64,000 nt of DNA from Meconema thalassinum. Lineage: Eukaryota; Arthropoda; Insecta; Orthoptera; Tettigoniidae. The DNA lies in the NCBI GenBank assembly GCA_946902985.2, contig OX336388.2, forward strand, positions 1,499,802,545 through 1,499,866,544, in the 5' to 3' direction. The position numbers were made by a program, and so were the translations under genes. The notes beneath the pieces are model-generated. The model was not told the DNA's origin, ran no database searches, and was given only the letters and a program-made list of their open reading frames with translations. This document shows, in pieces, positions 43,610 to 56,732 of this stretch; position 1 is the first letter of the stretch, and each line of letters opens with the position of its first letter.

Positions 43610-46600
43610 AAAAAACATCCGAGGGTTAAAGGGGGAGGTTATAGATACATATATAATTACTTGCCTCCAGTGGGGATGAAAAACTGCTCTCGCGTGCCCT
43701 GTATGTGTGTAAAAGGGATAGAGTATAGTGACAGAAAAAATAAATGCCGCTAGGTGTAGTTAAAGGTTTAAAATGAAAAGTGTTTTATTGTGTGGGGAGA
43801 AATGCGACATTTTTACAATGTGGAATTTAGAAGAGTGGAAAGGAAAAAACAACGTGTATCACAAAGTTAGCCATATGTTTTCATTTCATTTTCTGAAAAA
43901 AAAATCAAGTTTCCATATTATGTGTAATTAGTAAAACCATTAAAACCTGAAACAAAAACCTTGTTACTCATATCAATATTACATACATAGACAAAATTCA
44001 ATTCTCTTATTTACATCAATCTTCAATAAAAACAAAACCAAATTCACTTAATTGTGTTGTTCTTCTCTAATAGTAAAATCAACCTTTCTTAATTATGTGT
44101 TAACCTTCTGTGTCAACAGACCAAATTCTCTTAATTAATTATGATCCTTCTGTTATTACTGTAGTCAATACCTTTAAACATTATTTTGAGTGCACTCTTA
44201 ATTTAATATGTAATTATAATCTATTGTCTATTATCTAGTACCCCTTACTTATTATTTATTACCTAATACCTGCAGGTGATATACTATTTGTGTGCAGAAT
44301 ATTTGATTGTATGACTTGCTCCCTGTGGGCGAGCGAAGTCATCTTGGCTGCACAACTCGTCCTTTACAGAGATAGGCGCGAGTTGTGTGGCCGTAATGCA
44401 CCTCTCATTTTAGGTGCTAATTTGATTCGTTGATCCGACCTTCAGTGGAGGATATCCCACAGGTATATCTCCACTGTGATCCGGATATGAGCCTGAAAAT
44501 GGGTATTATGTTCTGGGGGGGCTATGTATGGGGCATGTGAGTGTGCACTTTTGGGGGTGGGGCAGTCGTGTAACACAAGTAAAAATATATATGGTTAGTG
44601 CATAAAAAAATTTACAGCAATTTTTGTGGATCCATAATACATGTAAAAATGATTATTTCAGAGGGCATTTTCCCTCGTCCTTTGTGGAGTTAATCCTGTG
44701 GAGGCATATAGAAAACATTATGTTTATTCAATAAATCACCTTTTATCATTATCATTGTCTGTGGAAGCATATAGAAATCATTATCATTGTTATTTTCGGA
44801 GAGCGCCCCATAATGGAGCCACTCCCGATACATGCTTTCAAATTGTGCACCACCATGTGTGCCTTGTCTGGTATCAGCGCCTCAGGTTTTCAACCTGCGC
44901 TGAAATGGAAATACATGTTTATTATTATAATATTTAGATTCTTAATTGCTATTGCCCATGTTTTATTACCTCTTTGTTTACCTTTGTATTTATTTATTTA
45001 TTCTCCTTCATCTTTCTCCTAATTCTTTGTATTATTTCAACCTTTATCTCTTATTGGGTATGTATTCATGCTCTACCTATTCCTTCTTATTCATTATCCC
45101 TTATAACTTCACTGTACTTTACTCCTATTTGTTTCTGTTTTACATCATTGCTTTACCATTATCTTCATCCATCATTGTATTCATCTTTATCTTTCTTTAT
45201 TCTTTCTTACGTCTTATCTCCTATGACTTCACTGTACTTTATTCCTATTTATTTCTGTTTTATATCATTGCTTTACCATTATCTTCATTCATGATTGTAT
45301 TTACCTTTTTGTGTGTCTTTATTCTTCCTTCCTCTGTGTGTTGTGTAACTTCAGTGTACCTTGTGTCTACCTTGCGTATGCAAGATCGGACTCAGCGCTC
45401 ATATCTTTAATAACTAATCGTATGCCTGGGTTGCATAATTCTACTCACGAGATATATAGTCTTTTGTTTCTATGCCGTAAAAATATACGGATTTGTATGA
45501 TGTTGTACTTGAACCAAGGGCTGTCGAATACGCAGGGTGGTGTCGGAACTAAGAGAGCCTATAAGGACTTCCTTTACCAGTGGACCATCTAAATACGTAA
45601 AAAAGCGTATACGTACAGTGGTTTGGTTTACTCTTACATAGCCTGCGCTAGGAGTTACCTCCGTATCGATTGACCTCCCACGCGCATTGCAATCCTTGGT
45701 CTATGCTACATGTGCAAATTGCACCCTTATCCGCGCTGTGTCCGGTCTCGACGCTACTTATATTACCTCTTGTGTGGTATCAATATTCTTCTTCCTGGGG
45801 CACAATAATGTCTGTTACCTCGGCCAGGGAAAAATAATCGTAGTGTCATTATATATTTGCTGTTTGCATATTTGTTCATCGGCGGTATGAGCAAAGAGGT
45901 CATCGGTGCTGCATACCTCGGCCCGGAATATAATTGTTCATTATTTCATTGGTTCATTATTTCATTTCATTTCTTGTGTTATTATTCCCTTATTACTTTG
46001 TATTCTTTCCTTATCACATTCTGTTACTGTTTCCTTATTTCCTTGTTTCCTTATACCCTTAATTCATTATCGTATTTTCTTACTATTTCCTTCTTTCCTT
46101 ATCTCCTTATACCCTTAACTCATTATTCCCTTTTCTCAATACTCATCTTATTCCTATATACCTGCCGCTGCAGGCGTTTGCTCCTATTCTAGAGCATCTA
46201 CTTAATTCTATTTACTGACTAACGTTAAGTCCTAGGGGTCGTCTTGGGAAGGAGAAAGTATTCTGTCCGATGTAGGGGTAACTTATTCCCTCATCGAACC
46301 ATTATTCCTCCGTCCGCAGGTATAGCTTATACGACGTTAGGGCAAAAAAACGGAATAACGGACCCTGTATTGAGAGGAGACAGGCTAGGTACTTCCCCGC
46401 AACACAGGCGCTTGCCCACCCTAACGCGTCACCACTATGACCTCTCGTCGATCGTCAACGTCGACGTCTTGTCATATCATGTCAAGGGTACAATTTATTA
46501 AGACATCAACGTATATTTTCGCCTGGAAAATACTTTGCAACATATATTTTCACCTGGGAAACATTTTTACCCGCTGCTAAGTGCATCGCCGTGCGTAAAC
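43610..46600. other. Gypsy D 3' internal region, part 1 (non-coding)
   Basis: No credible gene. It contains two close hairpins (44351-44387 and 44443-44476), a 63-bp spaced duplication of CTGTGGARGCATATAGAAA (44696 and 44759) and a pyrimidine-rich tract (about 44940-46160) with a tandem duplication of about 120 bp (about 45100-45330, ACTTCACTGTACTTTA). Long open frames here come from T-rich low complexity. Confidence 0.55.
44351..44476. other. Two adjacent inverted repeats
   Basis: CACAACTCG (44351-44359) with CGAGTTGTG (44379-44387), and CAGTGGAG (44443-44450) with CTCCACTG (44469-44476). They would form hairpins in the element RNA. Confidence 0.6.
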
Positions 46601-48774
46601 CATGAAGAATAAGTGTCTAGCGTTTTAATGTTGTTTTATGGTGTTGTAGTTATACGGGGGGGACAATTGTGGTGGCACGGTGCAGTATCGTTGCGCCTGG
46701 TCAATCGGATTTCCAGCTAATATCAGCTGCGTATAATTCCTTCTCACATGTTAGTAGGTAAGTGAGGGATCTGGAATGGTATTCCCATGTTATTGGGTAT
46801 TTGTAGGTTTGTTAAAAAGTTGTTAATTACTGGTAACGGGATGGTAAGAAAGGTTCAAGGCATCTTGGTCCTACGGGGATTTATGGAGACATTAATGGGT
46901 AGGAACTCTCGACCGGTGTAGGTGAGGATTTTATTGTGTAGGATCTGGGTGTTCAGCGTTGGTTGTTAGTTACCGTGCTGAAGGATGTGGGTTAGCATTT
47001 ATGCTTTTAATTAACATGCAGGGTGAAAACATTGGTGAAAAAATGTATCATTGCATGCACTTGTGTTAGTGGGTTAAGCCTGGAACGCTAGCTGTTAGCT
47101 TTAAGGTTCCGAGTGTTGATTAACATCCAACCATGAGCGATAAGGCATGGTATACACCCTGGTATTTGCATAATAACCATAGTGCCTCGCATTGGTAGGG
47201 GAAGAAGTGTATATGTGTTATTTGTATAGTGTTTAATGTGTATTATGGGAGGGAAATGTGCTTTATGGCCTGGACATACTATTGGAAATATATGGCACCT
47301 GTCGCCATAATAATATGTGACTGCTGTTTATGCTCGTAGTATGTTTATTAGACTGATAGGCTATAAAGTCTATCCTAATAAAACTGGTCATCTATTATTA
47401 TTATTATATAGCATAATTCCTTAGCTAGAGGTATTATCTAGGTATACTGTCTAGAGCTATTGCTTGTAGGTATTTTCTATAAACTCCGTCTAGATCTATT
47501 GTCTAGAGATACTGTTTATAAATTGTGTCTAGGTCTGCTGTATAGATATATTATCTAGAGCTGTTGCTTATAAATTTTATCTATTTATATTGTCTTTAGA
47601 TTTTGATTAGATACTATGTATTGGTATCCTAAACCAGGCTATATTGCAGCGCATTATATGTGTCGTAATTCCCTCCTATGATGGGGTTGATCGCTGCAAA
47701 AAAAAAAATAACTTACTATCCACCCTATGGAAATGAGGGGGGTATATAAGTGTGTATTGCCATCGTATGAACTGGACTGATGGTATATATAAATGCCATC
47801 TATATGTTAAACAGGGCCATAAATATCCCTAAGTGTGGAGTTTGAATTATAGTCTCAAAAGGGGTATAATGTATGGTGGCTCTATGAACATGTTGTCACC
47901 TGAAACAACTCTGCCGGTCCAACTCTGAAAGATAATATTTTAAATAATATCGCCGTACTCCAAAATAAAATAAATTAAAACCTCCTAATGGGAAAGTGGA
48001 TTTATATACCTATTTGGTTATGGATACATACTCATGTTGTTCGATACTCGCTGGCGTGTCTAGATAAAAGTGTATCTGTGGGCAAAAATGTATTAAAAGT
48101 CCGCCAGGATATAAAATGTGGTGTATTTAGTGTGACGCGGCGCTGCGTAAATATCCCCGAGAATATTGGCTTTTGGCCGTTAAATGTGTTATTCTGGTGT
48201 AAAGGGTTGAGGGGTGATAGGGGTGAACTAAAATAAAATCATTTGGTTACCCTATTGTGTGAAGTGTATTGATATAATTAAATGTTTGTCACCTAGTGCC
48301 GTTTAAATCTGGCGCGCAATGTGCGACTTGAATTCATCATGGCCGCTCGCTAGTTATCTGTCTCGTGGGAGGCGTGTTCGGAGATAACGTGTGTGTGTGT
48401 GAGATATCACCTGTCGTCAGTGTGAGGCGTGACCTGTAGCCTCTAATTGGCTGTCCGGCTGGAGTAGGTTTTGTTTATCATGTCTTTACTGTGATTGGAT
48501 GCAAGCGACAGGAGTGGGCTGGAACCATGAAGGCTTTTTTATCGTTCCGTAAAGGAGCTGTCAAACGCACGTGTTACGTATCTAATGTATTGTTTACCAG
48601 CGTTTTGAACTGTACAGCTGATATGTTGTATAACACGGGCAGAGGGCATTAGCTATTCGTCTGTATGCTGGGAATTTATGTATGTTCTCCTTTGGCCAAA
48701 TCCTAATGGGATTATTTTGTCAGTATATCGTACCGAAATGTGGCATGCGCTATGTATATAACTAATGCGTTTCT
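46601..48774. other. Gypsy D 3' internal region, part 2 (non-coding)
   Basis: T/G-rich plus strand with no gene. Degenerate repeats of TCTAGAGCTRTTGCTT type lie at about 47410-47600. Confidence 0.5.
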
Positions 48775-49300
48775 TATGTAGTATACATGTGGTATGTTGG
48801 AGTGTACTTTACATGTTCGTAAGCATATGTCGCCCCTATGGCTATAAAAGTTCTCTGTAATACTGTGTAGAAAAGTGTTTCAGTGGTTTTCACCTTCTAC
48901 TCCGGGAGAATATATGTAGTATTCTGGAGTGTGTTTTACATGTTTGGAAGCATATGTCGCATTCCTTTGGCTGTAGAAATTCTATGTAAAATTGTGTAGG
49001 AAAGTGTGTCAGTGGTTTGCCCTTTCTACTCCGGGAAAATATATGTAGTATTCTGGGCTGTGTTTTACACGTTTGGAAGCATATGTCGCAGTCCTGTGGC
49101 TGTAGAAATTCTACGTAAAATTGTGTAGGAAAGTGTGTCAGTTGTTTGCCCTTTCTACTCCGGGAAAATATATGTAGTATTCTGGAGTGTGTTTTACATG
49201 TTTGGAAGCCTATGTCGCATTTCTGTGGCTGTAGAAATTCTATGTAAAATTGTGTAGGAAAGTATGTCAGTGGTTTGCACCTTCTACTCCGTGAAAATGA
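48775..49300. repeat. Tandem repeat, four units of about 129 bp
   Basis: TATGTAGTAT begins units at about 48775, 48913, 49042 and 49171. Each unit has a GGAAGCATATGTCGC-like centre and ends near TTTCTACTCCGGGA. An antisense frame through it is a product of the repeat length being a multiple of three. Confidence 0.85.
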
Positions 49301-50343
49301 AAAATATGGCGGGGTGTAGCAATATGTGTATTCACAGTTAATATTGCATGCCGCATGGTAGATTGTTCGTGTGGGAGTATAATGGGCTACCTTCATCGGG
49401 CATTTTGCTGTATGGCAGTGAGAACTACGCATTGTATTCTCCTGACCGGATGTATTTGTATAAGGATAGTGTATTCCTATTCTGTATATTCTTGTTTGTG
49501 AAATCAAGTGTATATTTACTTGTTATATGTTAACGATGATCATCGGGCCTTTACTAATTATTATCTATAAAATTCGGCATGATTATGTTTATGCTCGATA
49601 CTTATTCTTTATCGTTATCCCAGGAGGGTAGGCAAACACCTTCTCTGGTCTTAAATGCACCTTAGGATAACGTAGAATAGCTATGGACCATTTAACGTAT
49701 TTATTGCCGAATATACTTACATCTATACGCTCATGGCTGATATCTATCCTGCAGTGTTTTGACCTAGGAAGGTAGGCACACACCTGCTTTGGACTTTTTG
49801 AACGCCTGAGGTCTACTGTAGGACATCTATGGGCCATGGCGTTATTGTGTTACTAATGGACATACATATATGTATGTGCCATGTCGTATCACGTTGCCTC
49901 AAAATGAAATTATGGAAATTACTTGGGCCAACTGATGATCATATTGTTAATTGTTGATCTATTGTGTATATGTAAACTAGAGGGGATCTCTGCAAGGATT
50001 TGTGGTCCTTTATGAGCCTTGTGGCTTTTATGGAAATATTGAATTAATTTTTAAAATTATGACTATCATTTCGTCATTAAGTAGACAATTACGAACAGTT
50101 TGTACTTAGCGTTTGGATGATAGATGAGTTCCTATGTAGACCGTTAGAGGAATACCCCAATCGACTAGCTAAACTAGGCGTCCGGTCGGTCGTAGGCTAC
50201 AAATGTAATGATCATTATCATAATCGTAATTCAAATGAGTTCCCTACTCCGTTGACTAAATGAGAATATTTCGCTTTGTATGAAAACTGTTCATTATGTC
50301 TGTCTTATATGACGGTATTTGGTGGTCAATTCCACTTTGATCT
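49301..50343. other. Gypsy D 3' internal region, part 3 (non-coding)
   Basis: No gene recognised. A diverged pair of stretches around GGTAGGCAAACACCTTCTCT and GGTAGGCACACACCTGCTTT lies about 145 bp apart (about 49626 and 49771). Confidence 0.45.
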
Positions 50344-53300
50344 AGTTGTTGTTGTTGTTTGAGTCTTCAGTCTTTTGACTGGTTTGATGCAGCTCTCCAT
50401 TCCTCCCTGTCCTGAGCTAATCGTTTCATTTCTACATAGCTACCACACCCTACATCCGAGGCAATCTGTTTAACATATTCTAACCTTGGTCTACCCCTAC
50501 AGTTCTTATCCTCGACCCTTCCTTCCATAACTAAGCTTGCTATTCTTGGGTGTCTTAGTATGTGTCCTACCAACCTATCTCTTCTCTTCATTAGCAGTCG
50601 CCAGAAACATCTCTCCTCTCCCACTCGCCTTAATCCCTCTTCGTTTGTAACCCTATCTACCCATCTGATCTTCATCATTCTCCTGTAACACCACATTTCA
50701 AATGCTTCAATTCTCCTCTTTTCTGCTGCACCAATAGTCCAAGTTTCACTTCCATAGAGCGCCACGCTCCAGACAAAGGCTTTCAAAAATGACTTCCTAA
50801 TACCTAAATCTATATTCGATGTCAACAGATTCCTTTTTTGTAGAAAGGCTTTCCTTGCCTGAGCCAACCTACTTTTTATATCCTCTTTGCTTCGTCCATC
50901 ACTGGTTATTCTGCTTCCTAAGTAACAGAAGTCTCCTACTTCCTTCAGCTTTTCACCGGCCAATTTGATCTCCATAGAAGTTTCTGATTTATTTCGGCTG
51001 CATTCCAGTATTTTTGTTTTATATTTATTAATTTTCATCATGAATTCCTTCCGTAAGACGGAATCCATACCATTCAAGAACTCATTCAAATCCTCAGGCT
51101 TGTCGGCCAAGATGACGATGTCATCAGCAAATCTCAGAGTAGAAATTATTTCTCCTTGAATCTTCACTCCCACTTTAAATTTTTCTTCAATTTCCTTCAT
51201 TGCTTGTTCAATGTAAAGATTGAAAAGTATGGGTGATAAGTTGCAGCCTTGCCTTACACCTTTCTGAATACCAGCTTCTCTCTCATGTCCTTCAGCTCGA
51301 ATGACTGCTGTCTGGTTTCTGTATAGATTGTATATCACCCTCCTATCCCTGTACTTTATTCCAATAGATTTCAAAATGTCAAACAATTTAGTCCAATCAA
51401 CGTTATCAAAAGCCTTTTCTAAGTCTACAAATGCCATGAACGTTCTCTTATCTTTCCTTATTCTACCTTCCAAAATCAGCCTAAGACTTAGTACAGCTTC
51501 CCTTGTTCCTACATTTCTCCTGAAACCAAACTGGTCTTCACCCAACTCCGTTTCTATCTGGCTTTCAATCCTCTTGTAAATTATTCTGGACAGGATCTTT
51601 GAAGCATGAGTAATCAAGCTGATTGTACGGTAATCTTCACATCTGTCAGCTCCCACTTTCTTTGGTATAGGGATGATAACATTCTTCTTGAAATCAGGGG
51701 GTACCTCACCTGTCTCATAAATCCTACACACCAAGTGAAATAACCTGATCAGACCTTCATCTCCTATGCAGCGTAGCAACTCAATCGGTATATCATCTAT
51801 GCCTGGTGCTTTGTTCCTGCCTAAGTCCTCTAATGCTCTGTCAAATTCTGATCTCAATATTAAATCTCCTTTTGCATCCTCATCAATTTCCTCCTCCCTT
51901 TCCATTACATGATTCTCGATCTCCTTTCCCTTATACAAGCACTCTATGTAAGCTTTCCATCTCTCAGCCTTTTCTTCCCTATCTGTTAGAGGCTTTCCAT
52001 TTGTGTCCCTAATATTACAGCACTTAGTCTTCTTTTCCCCAAAAGTATTCTTAATCCTTCGATAAGCTGTGTCTACTCTTCCTAATTTCAGACAATTTTC
52101 TATACCTGCACATTTCTCTTTCAACCATTCTTCTTTCGCTTCCTTGCACTTCTTGTTAACCTCATTTCTCAGACGTCTGTATTATGCTTTCCCCTTTTCA
52201 TCTCTTAGATTCTTGTGTTTCCGCCTTTCATCCATCAATTCTAGTATATCCTGAGTGATCCATGGTTTTCTACCTATTCTTTCTTTCCTACCAATGTTTT
52301 CTTCTACGGATTTTGTTATTTCATTCTTCAAAAGTGCCCATTCGTCTGCAATTGAAGTTTGTTTAGGGGTTTTGATTAGTCCTTCCTTTATACTCTTCTT
52401 GAATCTTTCGTTTACATCCTTTACTTTCAGTCTGTCTATTGCCCACCTTTTTGGCTTTTGACTTTTCTTCCGTTTCTTCAACTTTAATCTGCATTTCATT
52501 ACAACCAGATTGTGGTCAGAGTTTATATCAGCACCAGGATATGTTTTACAATCCAAAATCTGGTTTCGAAATCTCTGCTTAACCATAATGAAGTCGATTT
52601 GGTAACGCCCTGTATCTCCTGGTCTCATCCATGTGTATATTCTTCTATTGTGGTTATTGCATAAGGTGTTAGCTATGACCAGCTCATGTTCGGTGCAGAA
52701 TTCCATCAGCCTGCTTCCTCGATCATTCCTTTCACCTAATACGAAATCTCCTACTATCTTCCCTTCTCTCCCTTTTCCTACCACAGCATTCCAATCTCCC
52801 ATTACTATAACATTTTCATCACCTTTGATATACCTCAGAATGTCATCTATTTCTTCGTAGACCTTTTCAACATCCTCATCATCAGCTTGACTGGTAGGCA
52901 TATAGACTTGTACCACTGTGGTGCACGTTGGTTTAGTATTGATTTTTGCTACAATAATCCGTTCACTGTATTGCTCATAATATTCCACCCGCTGTCCAAG
53001 TTTCCTACTCAATATGAGACCAACCCCTGATTGGCCATTGTTTGATTTGGTGCTAAGGACCCTATAGTCTCCTGACCAAAAGTCCTGCTCTTCCTGCCAG
53101 CGCATTTCACTAATCCCAACCAAATCCAACCTCAACCTATCCATTTCCCTTTCTAAGTTTTCTAACTTTCCACTTCCTAGCAGACTTCTAACGTTCCACG
53201 CTCCGATCCGTAGAATATCAGATTTCCTCTTTGTCACTTCTGTGATGTTAACCCCCTCTCGAGTAGTCCCCACCCGGAGATCCGAACGGGGGACTAGTTT

Positions 53301-53470
53301 ACCTCCGGATTGAAATTTTACAAGGGAGGAGGCCATCATCACATGTGATTATGCATAGAGAGGTGCATATCCTCGGGAATAGCATTACGGCTGTAGTTTC
53401 CCGTTGCTTTCAGCCGTGCAGCAGAACGCAGTGTAGCCATTAGTTGGCTTATATTATCAATATCTTAACC
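50344..53470 (-). mobile_element. RTE/BovB-like LINE inserted in Gypsy D
   Basis: About 3.1 kb, minus strand, one long EN-RT frame. The 3' end (plus-strand left) is a run of CAA units (about 50345-50360 as GTT). Upstream of the start is 5' UTR to an uncertain limit; an imperfect candidate target repeat is TTTGATCTAGT (about 50337) against TTTGACTAGT (about 53475). Confidence 0.85.
50367..53339 (-). pseudogene. RTE/BovB-like endonuclease-reverse transcriptase, one stop
   Basis: Frame of about 990 codons from ATG 53339. The AP endonuclease comes first: ILRIGAWNVRSLLGSGKLEN, LVGISEMRW, VQVYMPTSQ, VIVMGDWNAVVG, YQIDFIMVK and SDHNLVVMK. Then a linker and the RT: KKNVIIPIPKK, EDYRTISL, QFGFRRNVGT, motif A FVDLEKAFDNVD, GVRQGCNLSPILFNLY, catalytic FADDIVILAD. 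The C-terminus has LYGSETWT and GHILRHP. The only break seen is a TAA at 52182-52184 between EN and RT, where the frame otherwise runs straight through. It may be a young copy with a single mutation. Confidence 0.92.
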
Positions 53471-56400
53471 GTCTATTTGACTAGTAAAGAATTGATTTAT
53501 TCTGGAAGGCTGCTACTCCCTTTCAGAATAAGTAAAGAGCAATTCTACTACAAAATACTAACCTTCTACTAACAATTAAATACCAAAATTCTACTAACGA
53601 AAAAAATACTAAAGTTTCACCAACAAACAAATACTACCACTAAAACAGTCTGTCACCAGGCCCACTCACATGCACCCTCACCAGACACCCTCACACACCA
53701 CAATCTAATAGAACAATGACATATAGCTAATAAACAAATTAACTTCATACTTACAACTAAAACTAACTACATACTTACTGTACTGTAATTTGAATTGACA
53801 ATAATTACAAGAGAGTGAATCTACTGGTGAATAACCTTTAAACAAAAGCCAATATAAGCCATTTATTTAGGGCTTGCGAATTAATGGACATCAGCCCAGG
53901 TTCTTGAATGTATGTGGCATCTATAGGTAATATCTGAATATATTCTTAAATCGTGATACGTCATCTAGATTTGTGTCGTACAACTTAGATTTCATATCTC
54001 TTGACTGGTTTAGCCACAATGACATTATGGTTCTTGAAGCCAATTTCAGTGTTGCCTTAGTAAACGAAAGTTTGATGCTTTTCAGTCGGTCAACATTATT
54101 GTACCCTAATCCTGAAAAACATTTTCATGAGATTAATAAATACACTTGGATGACCAGTTTTGATCGTCAAGCGATCATCATCAGATCTATTACACGTAGA
54201 CTTCAAAATTTATGTCTGAAAGTATGGGTGAAAATATTTGCAATATGTACACTTATTTACGGCAGTTGCAGTATTAGTTGAGGTAATTCAACTCGTCGGT
54301 ATTTGTTAGTTATAGTCTATGTGATGTTTTGTTAAAATACTGGAAGTGGTGATTGACCTCCAAACCATTCTAAACAAGCAAGTTGGACTGCAAGCCAGTG
54401 TGAGAAATATGATTTTCGGAGAGACAATCAGAATCCTGTCTCATCAAATTGCCAAACCGTGAGAACCCTGCATCGGCAGATATTTGATGCGTTGCAGGTG
54501 TGTTCGTGAGAACGCTTTATCAGCAGACATAGGATGCAATGAAAGTGTTAATCATTTTACGATTGATTCTAGCTCAAGGTTAAGTTGTCATTCATACAAG
54601 AACAAACAGGAGTGTTGGTTCCTCAGTTTAGGGGCTGCGACAACGCGGTCATGTAGCCCCGAGTACTTTGAGTGTGTGTACAATCTGTCTGTAAACTGAT
54701 CTTAGTTGTGATGGCTGTATTAGTGTGTGTTATCTGTTTTTGATCTAGAAAGCAGAGATATCTAAAAGATCCCCTATGAGGGTAAAAAGATGTGGAACAG
54801 ACTATGTGTGAGCGCCTGAAGCGCTGTGTATAACACGTGAGTCGCGGTCTACTACCGTCTCAGGTGTCGGTAGTCTGCGTACGCACGCATCCGCCTTGTC
54901 TGCAGAGCATGACTCAGTGTGTGTGTGGAGACTGCCTTAGCAAGGAGTCTGTGTGAGGTAAATTAATATTTATGATTAAAAACATCTTGTGGATTATAGT
55001 GTATTGGATAATCTGTATTGCACGTAAGTATTTGTCAACCTCTTTTCCCGTGTTGCCTACTTGTGTGTTCAGCGGATCTATATACGGTGTTCGCTGTGAT
55101 AGTATAATAACCTGTGTTATTGTGTCACTTCCTATTGGCTGTGGTGGTAATACGTCACTTGTGTACCGTCGCAATAGTGAGCGTAATGATACCAATGATT
55201 GCTATATACTGCTGTAAGTGTTACTCTGCCTTGGCAGTGGAATTCGCTAACCTGTGTTATTGTGTGTCTACATTTATTCGTGTGTGATATGTCGTTCACC
55301 TTCACGAGTGTAGAAGTATTGCGTTTCATCCTAGAAATGCCGCCAACCTGTGTTCATTGTGTGTATGCACTGCGGCTAACCTGTGTCATTGTACTGTGTG
55401 TACTTTCGGTATCGCGGGAATAAGGGCGTTTGTTAGAGAAATCGTATCAATGTGCTGTTATATAGTATATTAGGCCCTATGTACTATTTTGTTGGTCTAT
55501 ACTGTGGCCATGTAGTTTATCGGTCTGTTATCCCTCCTTAATATGGGGTAACTGTTGGAATCCATGCACTTTCTAAATTGTTCAAGTAAAAGAATGTGTG
55601 TTAATCTCTTATAGGTGTTCATTATCCATAGAAGTGTTATTTCCTATAGTGTTATGGGAAATATATGGAATCGCTATTATTTATTATATCTATCGCGATA
55701 TATGTGTAAACAATTAAGTTCTATGTTAGGGTACTCGGACTGTGTTCTGTTATTATATGTCTATAGGACTAAGGTCCGTTATTTTACATTTCCTTAAGAT
55801 AGGTAGTGAGATCTTTGATCGCTCGCCTAATTTTTGTGACTATGTCTGTATGTGAATCTAAATGCGAGTAGTTTTGTAAAAATGTGCGCCATTATTAATT
55901 TATATTTATGTTAAGTGTCTAGGCATTTCCCTATAATAAAGGAATCCTGCTATTGTTTGCCATATGGCCTACATATGGGTAAATGACCCCTTGCTTCGCA
56001 CGGCCATGTGTCAGTGTGGTATTTTACGTGACTTTGCGTAAATCACTGTTGCTATGGAGCGAGCGTGTATCGCTGATGTCGCGTTCCGTGTCCTGTTACT
56101 TCCGCCTGCTATGGCAGAGTCTTGACCTTGTTTGCTGTGCGCTGTATACAACATGTGCAATACTGTGTCTACAATGTATTGTCTATGAAAACCTTTGTGC
56201 ACATTACATATTATAAATGTATAATTATTATTCAAAATATTATGTCGGAATCTTCTGTGTGAAATTTTAAAATTAAAAAACTAGTTATGTTGTGGGATTA
56301 ACTTGGGACTGGTGGTGACTCCTGTCTCTGAATGTGGTGACTAGGTGCCACATTCTACTTGGCGCTCTTGCCAAGGCTGGTATGGCGTATTTGAGCTATG

Positions 56401-56700
56401 GGGACCTATGGGAAATGTAGGGCCTAAGTAGTATTAAATATGTGTCTAGCCATGTTCTATTTGAAGCTAGTGTATGTTAACAAACTTCATTATTTTACCA
56501 AAACATAGTACACATTTAATATAACCTGGTACGTCTTATTATATCTCTTACAACTAAACATGCAGCTTATAATTAATCCCCGTATCATAGAGTGTTGGGA
56601 ATCACCAGTGAGTGCTGGTTGCGATTATGGCTACTAAGTGCCATAGCGCGTGGAGCGCTTGTTATAATTTACCTGTCCCTGGGTTCGAATTATGTGGAGG
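53471..56700. other. Gypsy D 3' internal region, part 4 (non-coding)
   Basis: No gene recognised. 53520-53830 is A/C-rich on the plus strand, unlike the T/G-rich surroundings, with short repeats of the TTCTACTAACAA kind. At about 54150-54190 lies CCAGTTTTGATCGTCAAGCG and then ATCATCATCAG, a motif resembling ends of dispersed insect repeats. A phrase AACCTGTGTTATTGTGT recurs near 55110, 55250, 55346 and 55378. Confidence 0.5.
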
Positions 56701-56732
56701 AAATATATGTTTTTCTCCCTGACGCTAATGGT

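Noticed and set aside
44946..45410. 154-codon hydrophobic frame that looks like a multi-pass membrane protein
   Set aside because: It lies in a T-rich low-complexity tract with a tandem duplication; Leu/Phe/Tyr/Ile richness follows from base composition.
48890..49507. 205-codon antisense frame with repeated FPTQFYIEFLQP
   Set aside because: Product of 129-bp tandem units that keep frame. No start context or homology visible.
52182..52254. Boundary between two separate LINE genes (EN and RT)
   Set aside because: Both parts are in one frame separated by a single TAA, so it is one ORF with a nonsense codon rather than two genes.
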